DNA of 64,000 bases from Pacificispira sp033344895 (GTDB taxonomy: Bacteria > Pseudomonadota > Alphaproteobacteria > UBA8366 > Aestuariispiraceae): the NCBI GenBank assembly GCA_965229685.1, contig OZ245920.1:3410001-3474000 (forward strand), written 5' to 3'. Each line of letters starts with the position of its first letter. The first letter of the stretch is position 1. Below are positions 34,605 through 43,222 of the stretch, in pieces. Both the position numbers and the translations under genes were made by a program. A model generated the notes under the pieces. It did no database searches. It was not told the origin of the DNA and saw only the letters and a program-made list of their open reading frames with translations.

Positions 34605-35282
34605 CTATTCCTTGCCCTGCATGCTTTGCTGAATGGTTTCCAGGTGCCCCTGCATCGCGGCAAAGGCATCTTCCGGTTTGCGGGCTGCAATGGCATCGAC
34701 CACTCGTTCGTGCTGGTCGCTGTGAACCGTCAGAAACTCTCCCGCCCCGATCCGACGATAGGTGCGGTCCCACTCCCTCTGCCAACCGGATCGGCGCCGA
34801 ATACCCGAGAGATAGTTCAGAAACCCGGTCAGGATCGGGTTCCGGGAAACCGCCGCAAGGGCGTTGTGGAACGCATCGTCCGCCTGCTCACATGCCGGTC
34901 GGTCCCGCGCCGCACGCCCTTCGGCCACCCGCCGCCTCAGCAGCGCGACATCCGCCGCGTCAGCGTTCCGGGCCGCCTCCGCGGCAACCTGCGGCTCCAG
35001 AAGCAAACGGGCCCGCATCACATCCTCGGGCGACGCCCCCTCAACCAAGACATTGTCGCGCATTGGAAGATGGCGGGGACGCGGGCCGCGGAACGTGCCC
35101 TGACCGACATGACGCCAGACTTCACGATCCTTCTCCAGCGATGCCAGACACAGTCGGACGGTCTCGCGGCTGCAACTGAGGTCCCGTGCCAGATCCCGCT
35201 CGGTGGGCAGTCGCTCACCGATGGGGATGTCCTCCAGCATCGCACGAAGGTCGACAATGACATCCGAACTCTTCCGCCCCAT
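34605..35282 (-). CDS. GntR-family regulator, FCD (FadR) subfamily
   Basis: 225 aa from ATG 35282 (MGRKSSDVIV), chosen for its AAGGAGGT ribosome site; the longer frame to 35315 is rejected. N-terminal winged helix with RLPTERDLARDLSCSRETVR (about 25-45), then an all-helical FCD effector domain (about 85-215) whose metal/acid pocket residues include the D-x3-H pattern in DDAFHNAL and HSDQHERVV. It is divergent from the TSUP permease gene, the likely target. Effector unknown. Confidence 0.88.
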   Translation of the reverse strand: MGRKSSDVIVDLRAMLEDIPIGERLPTERDLARDLSCSRETVRLCLASLEKDREVWRHVGQGTFRGPRPRHLPMRDNVLVEGASPEDVMRARLLLEPQVAAEAARNADAADVALLRRRVAEGRAARDRPACEQADDAFHNALAAVSRNPILTGFLNYLSGIRRRSGWQREWDRTYRRIGAGEFLTVHSDQHERVVDAIAARKPEDAFAAMQGHLETIQQSMQGKE

Positions 35283-35296
35283 GGGACCTCCTTTCC

Positions 35297-35316
35297 AGAC
35301 CAATTTGCAGACCAAT
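35297..35316. promoter_or_regulatory. Direct repeat in the GntR/TSUP divergent region
   Basis: AGACCAAT occurs twice (35297-35304 and 35309-35316), 12 bases apart, just upstream of the GntR start. FCD-type regulators often bind sites with TTGGT/ACCAA elements. Candidate operator only. Confidence 0.4.
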
Positions 35317-35365
35317 CACCCCGAATGCAATACGGGCCTCTCTCTTGTTCGACGAGGTCTTTGAC

Positions 35366-36115
35366 GTGATCGAAATACTGATTCTTTGCGCGGCGGGATT
35401 TGCCGCTGGGGCTCTGAACGCCGTTGCGGGGGGAGGCACGTTCCTGAGCCTTCCCGCCCTGATCTATGTCGGCGTGCCGCCGGTCACGGCGAACGCCACG
35501 GCGACCGTCACGGCCCTGCCCGGTTATATCGCCAGTGCCTGGGGGTTCCGGGAAGACATTCGGTCTGAAGGCGCCCTCGGTCTCCGGGCAATCCTGACCG
35601 TCACCGTCCTGGGCAGTATTGCGGGGTCGTTTCTACTGATTGCGACTCCCGGGGACGCCTTCCTCGATATTGTTCCCTGGCTCCTGCTCCTGGCGACGCT
35701 CCTCTTCGCCACTGGCCCGGCCATGATTGGCCAGTTCCGGAAGCGGTCGGTTGCGTCGGCGGGCCGCCTCGTATCCGGCGTTACCGTCCTCGCGGTCGCG
35801 ATCTATGGTGGATACTTCAACGGCGGCCTTGGGATCATGCTGCTGGCCGTCTTCGGCTTGATCGGATTCACCGACCTGCACGGGATGAATGGGCTCAAGA
35901 ACATTCTTTCCGCGCTGCTGTCCCTGGTATCGGCGGTGACGCTTGCCGCCGCTGGTCTGGTGGCCTGGGAACACGCCGTCCTCATGGCCCTTTGCGCGAC
36001 GGTGGGGGGGTATCTCGGTGCCCGCCTCAGCCGCCGCATCGTCCGAACCGATCTGCTGCGGATTTTCGTGACGGTGGTCGGACTGTTCATGACCGTCATG
36101 TTCTTTACAGCCTAG
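35366..36115 (+). CDS. TSUP-family permease (TauE/SafE-like)
   Basis: 249 aa from GTG 35366, which has GAGG 8 bases ahead; an in-frame TTG at 35345 would add seven residues. Eight hydrophobic helices with the repeated AGALNAVAGGGTFLSLPAL and FNGGLGIMLLAVFGLIG motifs of the TSUP family. Such permeases move small organic or sulfur anions (sulfite, sulfoacetate, taurine breakdown products, or organic acids) across the inner membrane. It is divergent from the GntR gene, which probably controls it. Substrate cannot be inferred. Confidence 0.85.
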   Translation: MIEILILCAAGFAAGALNAVAGGGTFLSLPALIYVGVPPVTANATATVTALPGYIASAWGFREDIRSEGALGLRAILTVTVLGSIAGSFLLIATPGDAFLDIVPWLLLLATLLFATGPAMIGQFRKRSVASAGRLVSGVTVLAVAIYGGYFNGGLGIMLLAVFGLIGFTDLHGMNGLKNILSALLSLVSAVTLAAAGLVAWEHAVLMALCATVGGYLGARLSRRIVRTDLLRIFVTVVGLFMTVMFFTA

Positions 36116-36159
36116 GTAACGCGGCGCCGCATCCACTTTCCGCAAGAACCGCAAACAAG

Positions 36160-36191
36160 AACTCCGGCCCGGAGGATACCGGGCCGGAGTT
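36160..36191. terminator. Bidirectional terminator between TSUP and RidA genes
   Basis: AACTCCGGCCCGG-N6-CCGGGCCGGAGTT, a 13-bp stem between two convergent genes, with TTC on the plus side and TCTTGTTT on the minus side. It can end both transcripts. Confidence 0.85.
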
Positions 36192-36212
36192 TCAAGGCGA
36201 TGTTCGATTGCG

Positions 36213-36554
36213 TCAGTCGGCGGCGGCTGTGATGATCATCTCGACCTTCAGGTCTTCCCGCGCCAGACGGGATTCACCACAGGCCCGGGCCGGCGCATGC
36301 CCTTCCGGTACCCAGGCATCCCACACCTCGTTCATCTCGGCGAAATCTGCCATGTCCAACAGCCAGATGATGGCCTGAAGGATGCGGTCGGGCGAGGAAC
36401 CGGCCTTCTCCAGCAGGACCTCGATCCGTCCCAGGCAGTCCCGGGTCTGATCCGCCACGGTCGGGCCTTCCCCGACCTGGCCGCACAGGTAAACCACCCC
36501 GTTATGCTTCACGATCCTGGACATGCGTTTGCCGGTTTCGATGCGTTCTATCAC
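36213..36554 (-). CDS. RidA-family enamine/imine deaminase
   Basis: 113 aa starting at GTG 36554 (VIERIETG), four bases inside the end of the flavoprotein gene and behind CAGGAG. The beta-alpha RidA fold is seen in MSRIVKHNGVVYLCGQVG and WVPEGHAPAR, the latter carrying the catalytic-type arginine of RidA proteins. RidA hydrolyses reactive enamine/imine products. It ends an operon for a three-part amine or imino-acid dehydrogenase, whose product would be an imine, which fits well. Confidence 0.88.
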   Translation of the reverse strand: MIERIETGKRMSRIVKHNGVVYLCGQVGEGPTVADQTRDCLGRIEVLLEKAGSSPDRILQAIIWLLDMADFAEMNEVWDAWVPEGHAPARACGESRLAREDLKVEMIITAAAD

Positions 36555-37948
36555 TCTTTCATCTCCTGTTGTTCGTTCAGTGCCGCGATCTCTCCCAGGG
36601 TTACGGGTTTGATCGGGGGGCGGATTCTGTAATAGCCGGTAGCATCCGGAGAGATGCCGTTCGCCTCGCTCAGCAACGCCGTTACGGTCAGACCGCAATA
36701 CCGCCCCTGACAGGGGCCCATGCCTGGCCGCCCGAAGGCCTTGGTCTGATTGGGCCCCAGGCAGCCAAGCCCGGCATAGCGACGAATATCGCCGGCGGTC
36801 ACTTCCTCGCATCGGCAGATGATGGTGGATTCTCCCGGCGACAGCGCTTCCCGATAGGGTGGATAGGCGGCGTCGAGAAACGGTCGGACCGCAAGTTCCT
36901 TCCGCAACGCCCGTGTCAGCGACGCCAATTCAGAAGCAATGTCGGCATCGGTTACCGCACCGATGTCCCGGGCGGCATGCAGTGCGGCGATCCGGCCGGC
37001 AACCGCGGCCGCCTTCGCTCCACCGATCCCGGCCCCATCGCCAGCCACGAAGACAGTGTCGTTGACCGTTCGCCCGCCCGGACCGGTTTCCGGATTGAAG
37101 CAGTGCTGCAAACAATCCCACCGATGGGGAATATCCAGGGACCGTACAGCCTGAACATGCGGGATGACCCCGTGATGCAGCAGGATCGTATCGGCCTCAA
37201 TCTGATGCTGTTTGCCACCGGCCTCAAACCGTAAGGCCTCCGCGCAACCGGCGCCTTCAACGGCGAGCCCCGTCGCACCGGTGTAGCGCGGCACGCCGGC
37301 ACGCTGAATCTGACGCAGCATCTTTGCGCCCTTAAGCAGATAGCGCCAGCCCGACAGGGCACCGGGCAGGTGTCTGAGCGCGCGCAGAAAGTCGCTCCGT
37401 GTCTGGGTCTCGACAAGGGCGAGCGGCGGCGTCCCGGTCCGCACCATCTGTGCCGCGATCAGATAAAGCAGCGGCCCGGAACCGGCGACGACCGCCCGTT
37501 CGGGCACTATTCCGGACTGCTTGAGCAGGATCTGCGCCGCACCGGCCGTCATAACGCCGGGAAGGGTCCATCCCGGTATCGGCATCGGCCTCTCCAACGC
37601 ACCGGTCGCGATCAGCAAACGCTTTCCTTCGACGCTCCGCGCCTGTCCTGAGACCGAGAAGAACACAGTCGGCCCATCATCAATCTGCCAGACGGTCGCC
37701 CCCGGGATATGGCTAATGGACGGATGTTCCAGTCCGCGCACGAGCGGAAGCCCATCCGTATAGTCCGACCCCAGTATATCGCCTCGTCGTGCTGCGGCGC
37801 GTTCGACATCGCGGTATATCTGACCGCCCGCCCGCGTCTGCTCATCCAGAACGATCACCGACAGACCCTTCCCGGCGGCCTCTCGGGCCGCAGCCATGCC
37901 GGCCGGGCCTGCTCCGATCACGATCAGATCATGCATCATGCGGCTCAT
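36551..37948 (-). CDS. FAD/NAD(P) oxidoreductase with BFD-like [2Fe-2S] C-terminus (HcnB/OoxA-like)
   Basis: 465-aa flavoprotein. N-terminal Rossmann motif LIVIGAGPAGMAAA (8-21), a second dinucleotide motif VVAGSGPLLYLIAA (about 170), GDGAGIGGAKAA (about 303-314), and a C-terminal Cys cluster C-x-C ... C-x4-C (CRCEE; GPCQGRYC) typical of BFD-like [2Fe-2S] domains. This is the architecture of HcnB, opine oxidase subunit A and D-hydroxyproline dehydrogenase alpha. It overlaps the small 2Fe-2S gene upstream by 20 bases and RidA by 4. It forms a heteromer with them (inference). Confidence 0.87.
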   Translation of the reverse strand: MSRMMHDLIVIGAGPAGMAAAREAAGKGLSVIVLDEQTRAGGQIYRDVERAAARRGDILGSDYTDGLPLVRGLEHPSISHIPGATVWQIDDGPTVFFSVSGQARSVEGKRLLIATGALERPMPIPGWTLPGVMTAGAAQILLKQSGIVPERAVVAGSGPLLYLIAAQMVRTGTPPLALVETQTRSDFLRALRHLPGALSGWRYLLKGAKMLRQIQRAGVPRYTGATGLAVEGAGCAEALRFEAGGKQHQIEADTILLHHGVIPHVQAVRSLDIPHRWDCLQHCFNPETGPGGRTVNDTVFVAGDGAGIGGAKAAAVAGRIAALHAARDIGAVTDADIASELASLTRALRKELAVRPFLDAAYPPYREALSPGESTIICRCEEVTAGDIRRYAGLGCLGPNQTKAFGRPGMGPCQGRYCGLTVTALLSEANGISPDATGYYRIRPPIKPVTLGEIAALNEQQEMKE

Positions 37949-38222
37949 GCGGTTTGCGGATCGTCATCCCTTCCCGGACGGCGACAAGGCAGGCCTGCCG
38001 CACGACGCCGTCAATCTCGACCAGGCAGTCGTAGCAGGCCCCCATCATGCAGAACGGGGCACGCGGCGCGCCGGAAAGCGGAGTCTCGCGAAAGGTATGG
38101 ATCCCGGCGGCCAGAAGCGACGCGGCCAGGTTTTCCCCTTCGGGCAATGACAGACCTCGTCCGTCGAAGATGACACGAACGCGTCTGCCATCGGTGTCCA
38201 GATTACGAAAAGCGGGCTTCAC
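37929..38222 (-). CDS. Small [2Fe-2S] protein of the oxidase complex (HcnA/OoxC-like)
   Basis: 97 aa starting at GTG 38222 (VKPAFRNL) with a perfect GGAGG 6 bases ahead, inside the end of the DAO gene. The ferredoxin cluster is C-x4-C-x2-C (CMMGACYDC) plus a downstream Cys in VRQACL. It links the two flavoproteins electronically as in HcnABC and D-hydroxyproline/opine dehydrogenases. Easily missed, because the next in-frame ATG upstream is well inside the neighbouring gene. Confidence 0.88.
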   Translation of the reverse strand: MKPAFRNLDTDGRRVRVIFDGRGLSLPEGENLAASLLAAGIHTFRETPLSGAPRAPFCMMGACYDCLVEIDGVVRQACLVAVREGMTIRKPHEPHDA

Positions 38223-39297
38223 CGAAGACCTCCAGATCCGGGGCGGCCGATGTCTTTTCCAGCCAGTCGGGCAGGAACCGCGCATGGGCCGCGGACAGCG
38301 TGATGCCGCTGTGGCAGGTGACGAGAAAGGCGCCCGGCATCTCCGGGCTTTCCTGATAGATGGGCAGACCGTCGGGCGACAGGATGCGCAACGCTCCCCA
38401 GGACCGTACCAGATTGGCGCGGGTCAGGATCGGATAGGCCTGAACGGCGTCCGACGCGAGCCGCGACAACCCGGCTGGCGTGACGCCATTGTTGAGCCCG
38501 ACCTCTTCATTTGTGGCGCCGATCTGGATGCCGCCCTCGTCGACCTGACGCGCGATCAGGGAGGGGCGGCTCATGATCTTCGGCATCTTTTCGGTAATCA
38601 GAACCTGCCCGCGTTGCGGACGGATCGGTGCCTTGAAGCCCATGCGCGGCCCCAGATCGATCGCCCCCAAGCCGGCCGACAGGACCGTCTTGCGGGACCG
38701 GACTTCCGTCCCGTCGGCACAGGTGATGCGGAACAGGTCCTGCTTGTCGACGGCGGTGACCTTTTTGCCGACAAGAACATTGCCGCCCTGCGCCCGCACA
38801 TCCTGAGCCAGCGCGCGCAACAGCCGCAGCGGATTCGCATGGCCATCCTGATGGTGCAGGATCGCGCCAACCACGGAGGGGCCGATATTCGGCTCCTCCC
38901 GGCGCAAGGCATTGCTGCCCAAAACTTCGTACGGATAGTCGCCGCCGAGCTTCCGTTTAAGCTCTTCATACTTTGCGACAGTGCTCTGTAACTCTTCTTC
39001 GGAGAAATGGAGGTCGTAGCCACCCTCTTGCCGCAGACCGATGTCCCGGCCCGTCGCATCGGCCAGCTCTGCTGCATACTCGGCCCAGGCGCCGGCGGAT
39101 TGCTGGGACCACTGGGCGTAACGCGGCTGGTTCATCCCCTTCGACTGCACCCAGACCAGGCCAAAATTGCCTCGGCTGGCCCGGAAGGATCCGTCATCCC
39201 CGTCGAGGATGGTCACCGACAGGCCGCGTTTCAGCAGCCCCCAGGCGACAGAAAGCCCCACCACCCCGCCACCGATTATGGCGTAGTCCGATTCCAT
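38203..39297 (-). CDS. DAO-family FAD-dependent oxidoreductase (HcnC/OoxB-like)
   Basis: 364-aa flavin amine oxidoreductase. N-terminal FAD motif AIIGGGVVGLSVAWGLLKRG (6-25). A C-terminal DAO signature, RILSPDGLPIYQ and GAFLVTCHSGITLSAAHARFL, places it in the D-amino-acid/glycine oxidase superfamily. It would oxidise the amine to an imine and pass electrons through the small 2Fe-2S protein and the partner flavoprotein. Order DAO, 2Fe-2S, FAD/BFD, RidA, all overlapping, indicates one complex. The TRAP importer just upstream should bring in the amine or imino acid. Confidence 0.88.
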   Translation of the reverse strand: MESDYAIIGGGVVGLSVAWGLLKRGLSVTILDGDDGSFRASRGNFGLVWVQSKGMNQPRYAQWSQQSAGAWAEYAAELADATGRDIGLRQEGGYDLHFSEEELQSTVAKYEELKRKLGGDYPYEVLGSNALRREEPNIGPSVVGAILHHQDGHANPLRLLRALAQDVRAQGGNVLVGKKVTAVDKQDLFRITCADGTEVRSRKTVLSAGLGAIDLGPRMGFKAPIRPQRGQVLITEKMPKIMSRPSLIARQVDEGGIQIGATNEEVGLNNGVTPAGLSRLASDAVQAYPILTRANLVRSWGALRILSPDGLPIYQESPEMPGAFLVTCHSGITLSAAHARFLPDWLEKTSAAPDLEVFGEARFS

Positions 39298-39317
39298 TCC
39301 AATTCTCCGAAAGGAGG

Positions 39318-39351
39318 ATCAGGCAGGCGGCCAGGGTGCCGCCTGCCTGAT
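39318..39351 (-). other. Intercistronic stem-loop between dctP (system 3) and the DAO gene
   Basis: ATCAGGCAGGCGGC-N6-GCCGCCTGCCTGAT, a perfect 14-bp stem, fills the gap after the binding-protein stop. It probably stabilises the transporter message and lowers read-through into the enzyme genes. Confidence 0.7.
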
Positions 39352-39358
39352 GCCTGAC

Positions 39359-40354
39359 TTAGTTCGTGGCCGACTGGGCGCGGTCGAGGATCGCCTGGCC
39401 CCATTCGGCGCCGACATCCTCCAGCACGACCGGCCAGACTTCGGCGCGAATCTTGGAGGCCATCGCGGCAATCTGCTCGTCCGTCAGGGTCACGATGTTC
39501 GTGCCGAGTTCGTCGGCAAGCCGCTTTTCGTTGCGGGCCTGATCGGCCTCCGCCACTTCCCATCGGGTGGCTTCGAAAGCTTCCGCTTCCTTCTTCAGCG
39601 CCGCCAGGCTTTCCTCCGACAGTTCGGCCATGCTTTCGTTGGACAGCATCATGAACCAGACTTCGAAATGGGTGTTGGCCGGAATGTAAGTCTTGGTCAC
39701 GTCCCGGAAGGAGGCGTAGTAGCCTTCGGCGCCCGACCCGATGACACCATCCACGACACCGGTCTGGACGGCCGTGAAGGCTTCGGCGAAGGGAATCGGT
39801 GACGGGATGTAGCCCAGGGCTTCACCGGTCAGCTGGAAGCTCTTGATCCCGGGCACGCGCACCTTGATCCCGTTCGGTACCGTGCTGCCGGCCTTCGGGT
39901 TGTCGACATTCAGCGAGATGCCGCCGAAATAGACCGGGTAGGCCGCCAGGACCGTGATGTTCTGTTCCTGGAACAGGTCCACCATCGTCTCGCGAACGGC
40001 GCCGCCCGGCCCGTAGATGGCCTGGGCCTCATCCCAGTTGCCCGCCAGATAAGGGAAGGACGCGATCTGCATGCGACGGTCGGCGGCAGCACCGGCCGGC
40101 TGCGTCGCCATGTCGATGGCGCCCACGCTGATCCGCTCCTGCACGGTCGTATAGTCGCCCAACGCGGAGGCCGCGAAGATCTGGATCTTCACATCGCCAT
40201 CGGTTGCCTTTTCCACAGCATCTGCAAAAGCGCGCAGCTCGACGTCGATGGTCGCGCCCTGCGGTCGGACATGGCTCATCTTCAAGGTCTCGGCCAGCGC
40301 GGGCGATGCGGTGACCAGGGCGGCAAGCGCCGTAGCAAACAGTTTCGCTTTCAT
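39359..40354 (-). CDS. dctP: TRAP solute-binding protein DctP (system 3)
   Basis: 331 aa from ATG 40354 (MKAKLFATA) with GGGAG ahead. Signal peptide 1-21 (SPALA) is followed by the DctP fold, with the binding arginine in GIKVRVPGIKSFQ. It follows dctM instead of leading the operon, which is unusual for TRAP sets, and a strong stem-loop follows. The cotranscribed amine dehydrogenase complex suggests the ligand is an amino or imino acid or a betaine-like compound rather than a C4-dicarboxylate. Confidence 0.9.
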   Translation of the reverse strand: MKAKLFATALAALVTASPALAETLKMSHVRPQGATIDVELRAFADAVEKATDGDVKIQIFAASALGDYTTVQERISVGAIDMATQPAGAAADRRMQIASFPYLAGNWDEAQAIYGPGGAVRETMVDLFQEQNITVLAAYPVYFGGISLNVDNPKAGSTVPNGIKVRVPGIKSFQLTGEALGYIPSPIPFAEAFTAVQTGVVDGVIGSGAEGYYASFRDVTKTYIPANTHFEVWFMMLSNESMAELSEESLAALKKEAEAFEATRWEVAEADQARNEKRLADELGTNIVTLTDEQIAAMASKIRAEVWPVVLEDVGAEWGQAILDRAQSATN

Positions 40355-40400
40355 CGATTTCTCCCAGATTTTCGGAGGTTGGTTAAAACTTGGCCGCGGC

Positions 40401-41699
40401 TCAGTACCCAAAGAGCCTTGGCAGGAACAATGAGAGGTCCGGCCAGAAGGACGTCAGGAACACCACCGGGACATAGCCGGTGACGATCAGGAACATGGCC
40501 GGCGGGATCATCTTCGTAACCTTCACATTCCCGACCCTGGCACCGAGATAGAGAATGGAGGCGTAGGGCGGCGTCACCCCTCCCATGGCGGTGTTGACCC
40601 CCATGATCGCCGCGAACTGGACAGGGCTGATTCCGAGCGCCGTCATCAACGGCAGCAACAGCGGTGCAATCAGGATGATCGCGGTCGCGTCGTTGACCAC
40701 CATGCCGACCAGGAACAGCAGGATGTTGATGAAGATCAGAAGCAGGACCTTATTCTCGGTGACCGAGAAGATGGCGGAGACCATTTGCTGCGGAATGCTC
40801 TCATAAACGAACATCTGGCTGAGGATCATCGAGAACAGGATCATGACCATGATCGTCCCGACAGCCGTCGCCGCCTCGCGTCCCGCCGACAGGAAATTCG
40901 GCAGCTTCAGCCCGCGATAGATCAGAAAGCCGACCGGGATTGAATAGATCACCGCGACGGCCGCCGCTTCGGTCGGGGTCATGACCCCGCCATAGATGCC
41001 GCCGAGGATGATGACCGGCAGCAGCAGGGCGGGCAGGGCGCGGGCGCCCCGACGGGTCGCCTCCCCGGCCAGTTTTCCGAAGCTCGGCGTTTCATCGAGG
41101 ATCAGCGGGAACTTCCGGCTCATCCACAGGTTCATGACCGAGAAGGACGCCATGATCAGAAGGCCTGGTCCCAACGTCGCCAGGAAACAGGCGGCGATCG
41201 ACGTATCGGTGACCCAGCCATAAAGGATCATCGTGACGGATGGCGGGATCAGCAGGCCTAGAATGGAGGAGTTGGCAACCAGCGCCGTGGCATAGGCCCG
41301 GGGATAGCCACGCTTCTCCATTTCCGGGATCAGCAGCGGGCCGATCGCCGCGATACCGGTCAGACCGGAGCCGGAAATCGCACCGATGATGGCACAACTG
41401 ACCGCCGCGACGACGCCCAATCCACCCCGTACATGCCCAACAAAGACGTTCACGAACCGCAATAGGGACGCCGCTATACCGCTTTGTGACATGATCGTCC
41501 CGGCCAGCACGAAGAGCGGAATCGCCAGCAGGATCGGGTTCGACAATTGCTGAACGCCCCAGAGCATCATCCCCTTCATCGTGACGTCGCCGACGAAGTA
41601 CATGACCATCAGGGCGCCACCGAAACAGTACGGCAGCGGCACGCCAAGCGTCAGCGTCACGACCAGAACGCCGATGGCGAGAAGAGCAACTTCAATCAT
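40401..41699 (-). CDS. dctM: TRAP transporter large permease DctM (system 3)
   Basis: 432 aa from ATG 41699, overlapping the dctQ stop (ATGA). Many hydrophobic helices with SGLTGIAAIGPLLIPEMEKRGY, SSILGLLIPPSVTMIL and VNDATAIILIAPLLLP, characteristic of DctM. Inner-membrane sodium-coupled permease of system 3. The dctP gene follows 46 bases after its stop. Confidence 0.9.
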   Translation of the reverse strand: MIEVALLAIGVLVVTLTLGVPLPYCFGGALMVMYFVGDVTMKGMMLWGVQQLSNPILLAIPLFVLAGTIMSQSGIAASLLRFVNVFVGHVRGGLGVVAAVSCAIIGAISGSGLTGIAAIGPLLIPEMEKRGYPRAYATALVANSSILGLLIPPSVTMILYGWVTDTSIAACFLATLGPGLLIMASFSVMNLWMSRKFPLILDETPSFGKLAGEATRRGARALPALLLPVIILGGIYGGVMTPTEAAAVAVIYSIPVGFLIYRGLKLPNFLSAGREAATAVGTIMVMILFSMILSQMFVYESIPQQMVSAIFSVTENKVLLLIFINILLFLVGMVVNDATAIILIAPLLLPLMTALGISPVQFAAIMGVNTAMGGVTPPYASILYLGARVGNVKVTKMIPPAMFLIVTGYVPVVFLTSFWPDLSLFLPRLFGY

Positions 41700-42166
41700 T
41701 GGGGGGCTCCCGTCCGCAGGTCGCGGATATGCCGGATCAGATGCAGCGCGGTGTAGACCATCATCAGGGCGAGACCGATCACCAGCGCCATGTCGAAATA
41801 GAATGTCGGGATGTAGAGCGTCGGGCTTTCCCGCCAGACCCGCCAAGCGTACTGCGTGAACTGCCACGCCCAGGTCAGCAGCCAAAGTCCCACGACGAGG
41901 CTGATCACTTCGCCGATGATCGCCAGGATCGTGTGTCCCCGATCGGTTTTCAGGAAGATTTCCAGCACGTTCGCGCGAATATGGGAATTCTCGCGCGAGG
42001 CATTGACCGCGCCCAGGATGTAGAGCCAGACGGTCGGATACATCATTGTTTCCTCAAGCCCCATGACCGGGACTTCCAGGACATAACGCGTGATGACCTG
42101 CACGAATTGGCCCAGCGCCACGATGCAGATCAACGATGTCAGCAGGATGGATACGAAACGGTTCAT
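41696..42166 (-). CDS. dctQ: TRAP transporter small permease DctQ (system 3)
   Basis: 156 aa from ATG 42166 (MNRFVSILL), preceded by GTGGGGGG. Four hydrophobic helices with the DctQ pattern (LEETMMYPTVWLYILGA). First gene of the operon dctQMP-DAO-2Fe2S-FAD-RidA and divergent from the LysR gene; the 87-base gap between them should hold the promoters and operator. Confidence 0.87.
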   Translation of the reverse strand: MNRFVSILLTSLICIVALGQFVQVITRYVLEVPVMGLEETMMYPTVWLYILGAVNASRENSHIRANVLEIFLKTDRGHTILAIIGEVISLVVGLWLLTWAWQFTQYAWRVWRESPTLYIPTFYFDMALVIGLALMMVYTALHLIRHIRDLRTGAPQ

Positions 42167-42186
42167 GAAGCCCCCCACGGAATTGC

Positions 42187-42219
42187 TTGAACTAACGACA
42201 ACGGCATGCACAAGTTCAA
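42187..42219. promoter_or_regulatory. Inverted repeat in the LysR/TRAP divergent promoter region
   Basis: TTGAAC (42187-42192) and GTTCAA (42214-42219) form an inverted pair, with TTCAAATTCGAA immediately after. LysR-type regulators bind such dyads in the shared promoter region. Candidate only. Confidence 0.45.
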
Positions 42220-42253
42220 ATTCGAAATTTCGCTGATCCTATAAATCTGTCTT

Positions 42254-43222
42254 ATGGCATACACTCCAAACCTCACCATCCGGCAATTGCAAACCTTCCG
42301 CGAAGTGATGCGCACCGGTTCGATCTCCGAAGCGGGACGGGCGCTCAGCCGCACCCAGCCGGCGGTATCGAGCGTGATCGCGGCACTGGAACGAGAGCTT
42401 GGTTTTCCGCTCTTTATCCGGGATCGCGGCCGTCTGACCCCCTGCCCCGAGGCGCATTACTTTCTGGAGGAAGCGGAGGAAATCCTGACTCGGCTGGAGC
42501 GTGCACAACACGCCATGGCTGAGCTGTCGGGACACCAGCGAGGGTCGGTCCGGATCGCCTGTTACCCGGCGGCATCGGGCTTTTTCCTGCCAAGACTGCT
42601 GGTCGAGTTCCTGCGCGACAGACCCAAGGTGAAGGCGGATCTGATGATGCGATCCTCTCTTGTGGTTGAGGACCTAATTGCATCCCAGGAATACGATATC
42701 GGCCTTGCAGAGACGCCGGAACCGCGCCCATCGATGCAGATCGAATCATTCGAGTTGAGTTCGGTCGTCGCACTGTCCCGGGATGATCCGCTGGCATCCC
42801 TGCCCGTCATCACGCCGAAGGAGCTGGACGGCAAGCCGCTGGCGATGCTGTTCGACGAACACAGCATGACCCGGGATCTGCGGGCGGCCTTTCGTCAGGC
42901 GGGCGCCCGGGTGAACCGGCGCTTCTGTCTGCGCACGCTTCTGCCGACGCTCGATCTCGTGGCCGGCGGCCTTTGCGCCTCCATCGTCGACCGGATCACC
43001 GTATCGACCTATGCCGGCACCGATATCGTGTTTCGGGATTTCAAGCCGGCGGTCGCCTCCAGGATTTCCATCCTGCGCCCGGCACACCGACCCGCCTCAC
43101 AACTCGCCACCGCCTTTCACGATCTGCTGTCCCAGGCAATGCGAAGCCTCGAATCGACAAGGAATGTCGCTGACATGCAGTCCCGCACGGGCCATCCCCC
43201 GCACGGGCACCCATCGACCTAG
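42254..43222 (+). CDS. LysR-family transcriptional regulator
   Basis: 322 aa. N-terminal helix-turn-helix (about 8-67: QLQTFREVMRTGSISEAGRA; TQPAVSSVIAALERELG) and a LysR substrate-binding domain (about 95-300). It is divergent from dctQMP and the amine dehydrogenase genes, the arrangement of a regulator controlling that operon, probably with the imported amine as inducer. Its stop codon shares CTAG with the stop of livF on the other strand, so the two genes converge with a 4-base overlap. Confidence 0.92.
   Translation: MAYTPNLTIRQLQTFREVMRTGSISEAGRALSRTQPAVSSVIAALERELGFPLFIRDRGRLTPCPEAHYFLEEAEEILTRLERAQHAMAELSGHQRGSVRIACYPAASGFFLPRLLVEFLRDRPKVKADLMMRSSLVVEDLIASQEYDIGLAETPEPRPSMQIESFELSSVVALSRDDPLASLPVITPKELDGKPLAMLFDEHSMTRDLRAAFRQAGARVNRRFCLRTLLPTLDLVAGGLCASIVDRITVSTYAGTDIVFRDFKPAVASRISILRPAHRPASQLATAFHDLLSQAMRSLESTRNVADMQSRTGHPPHGHPST

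Noticed and set aside
43180..43210. Two CCCGCACGGG palindromes at the end of the LysR gene as a terminator
   Set aside because: They lie inside the coding sequence, have 2-base loops that cannot form stably, and no U-tract follows.
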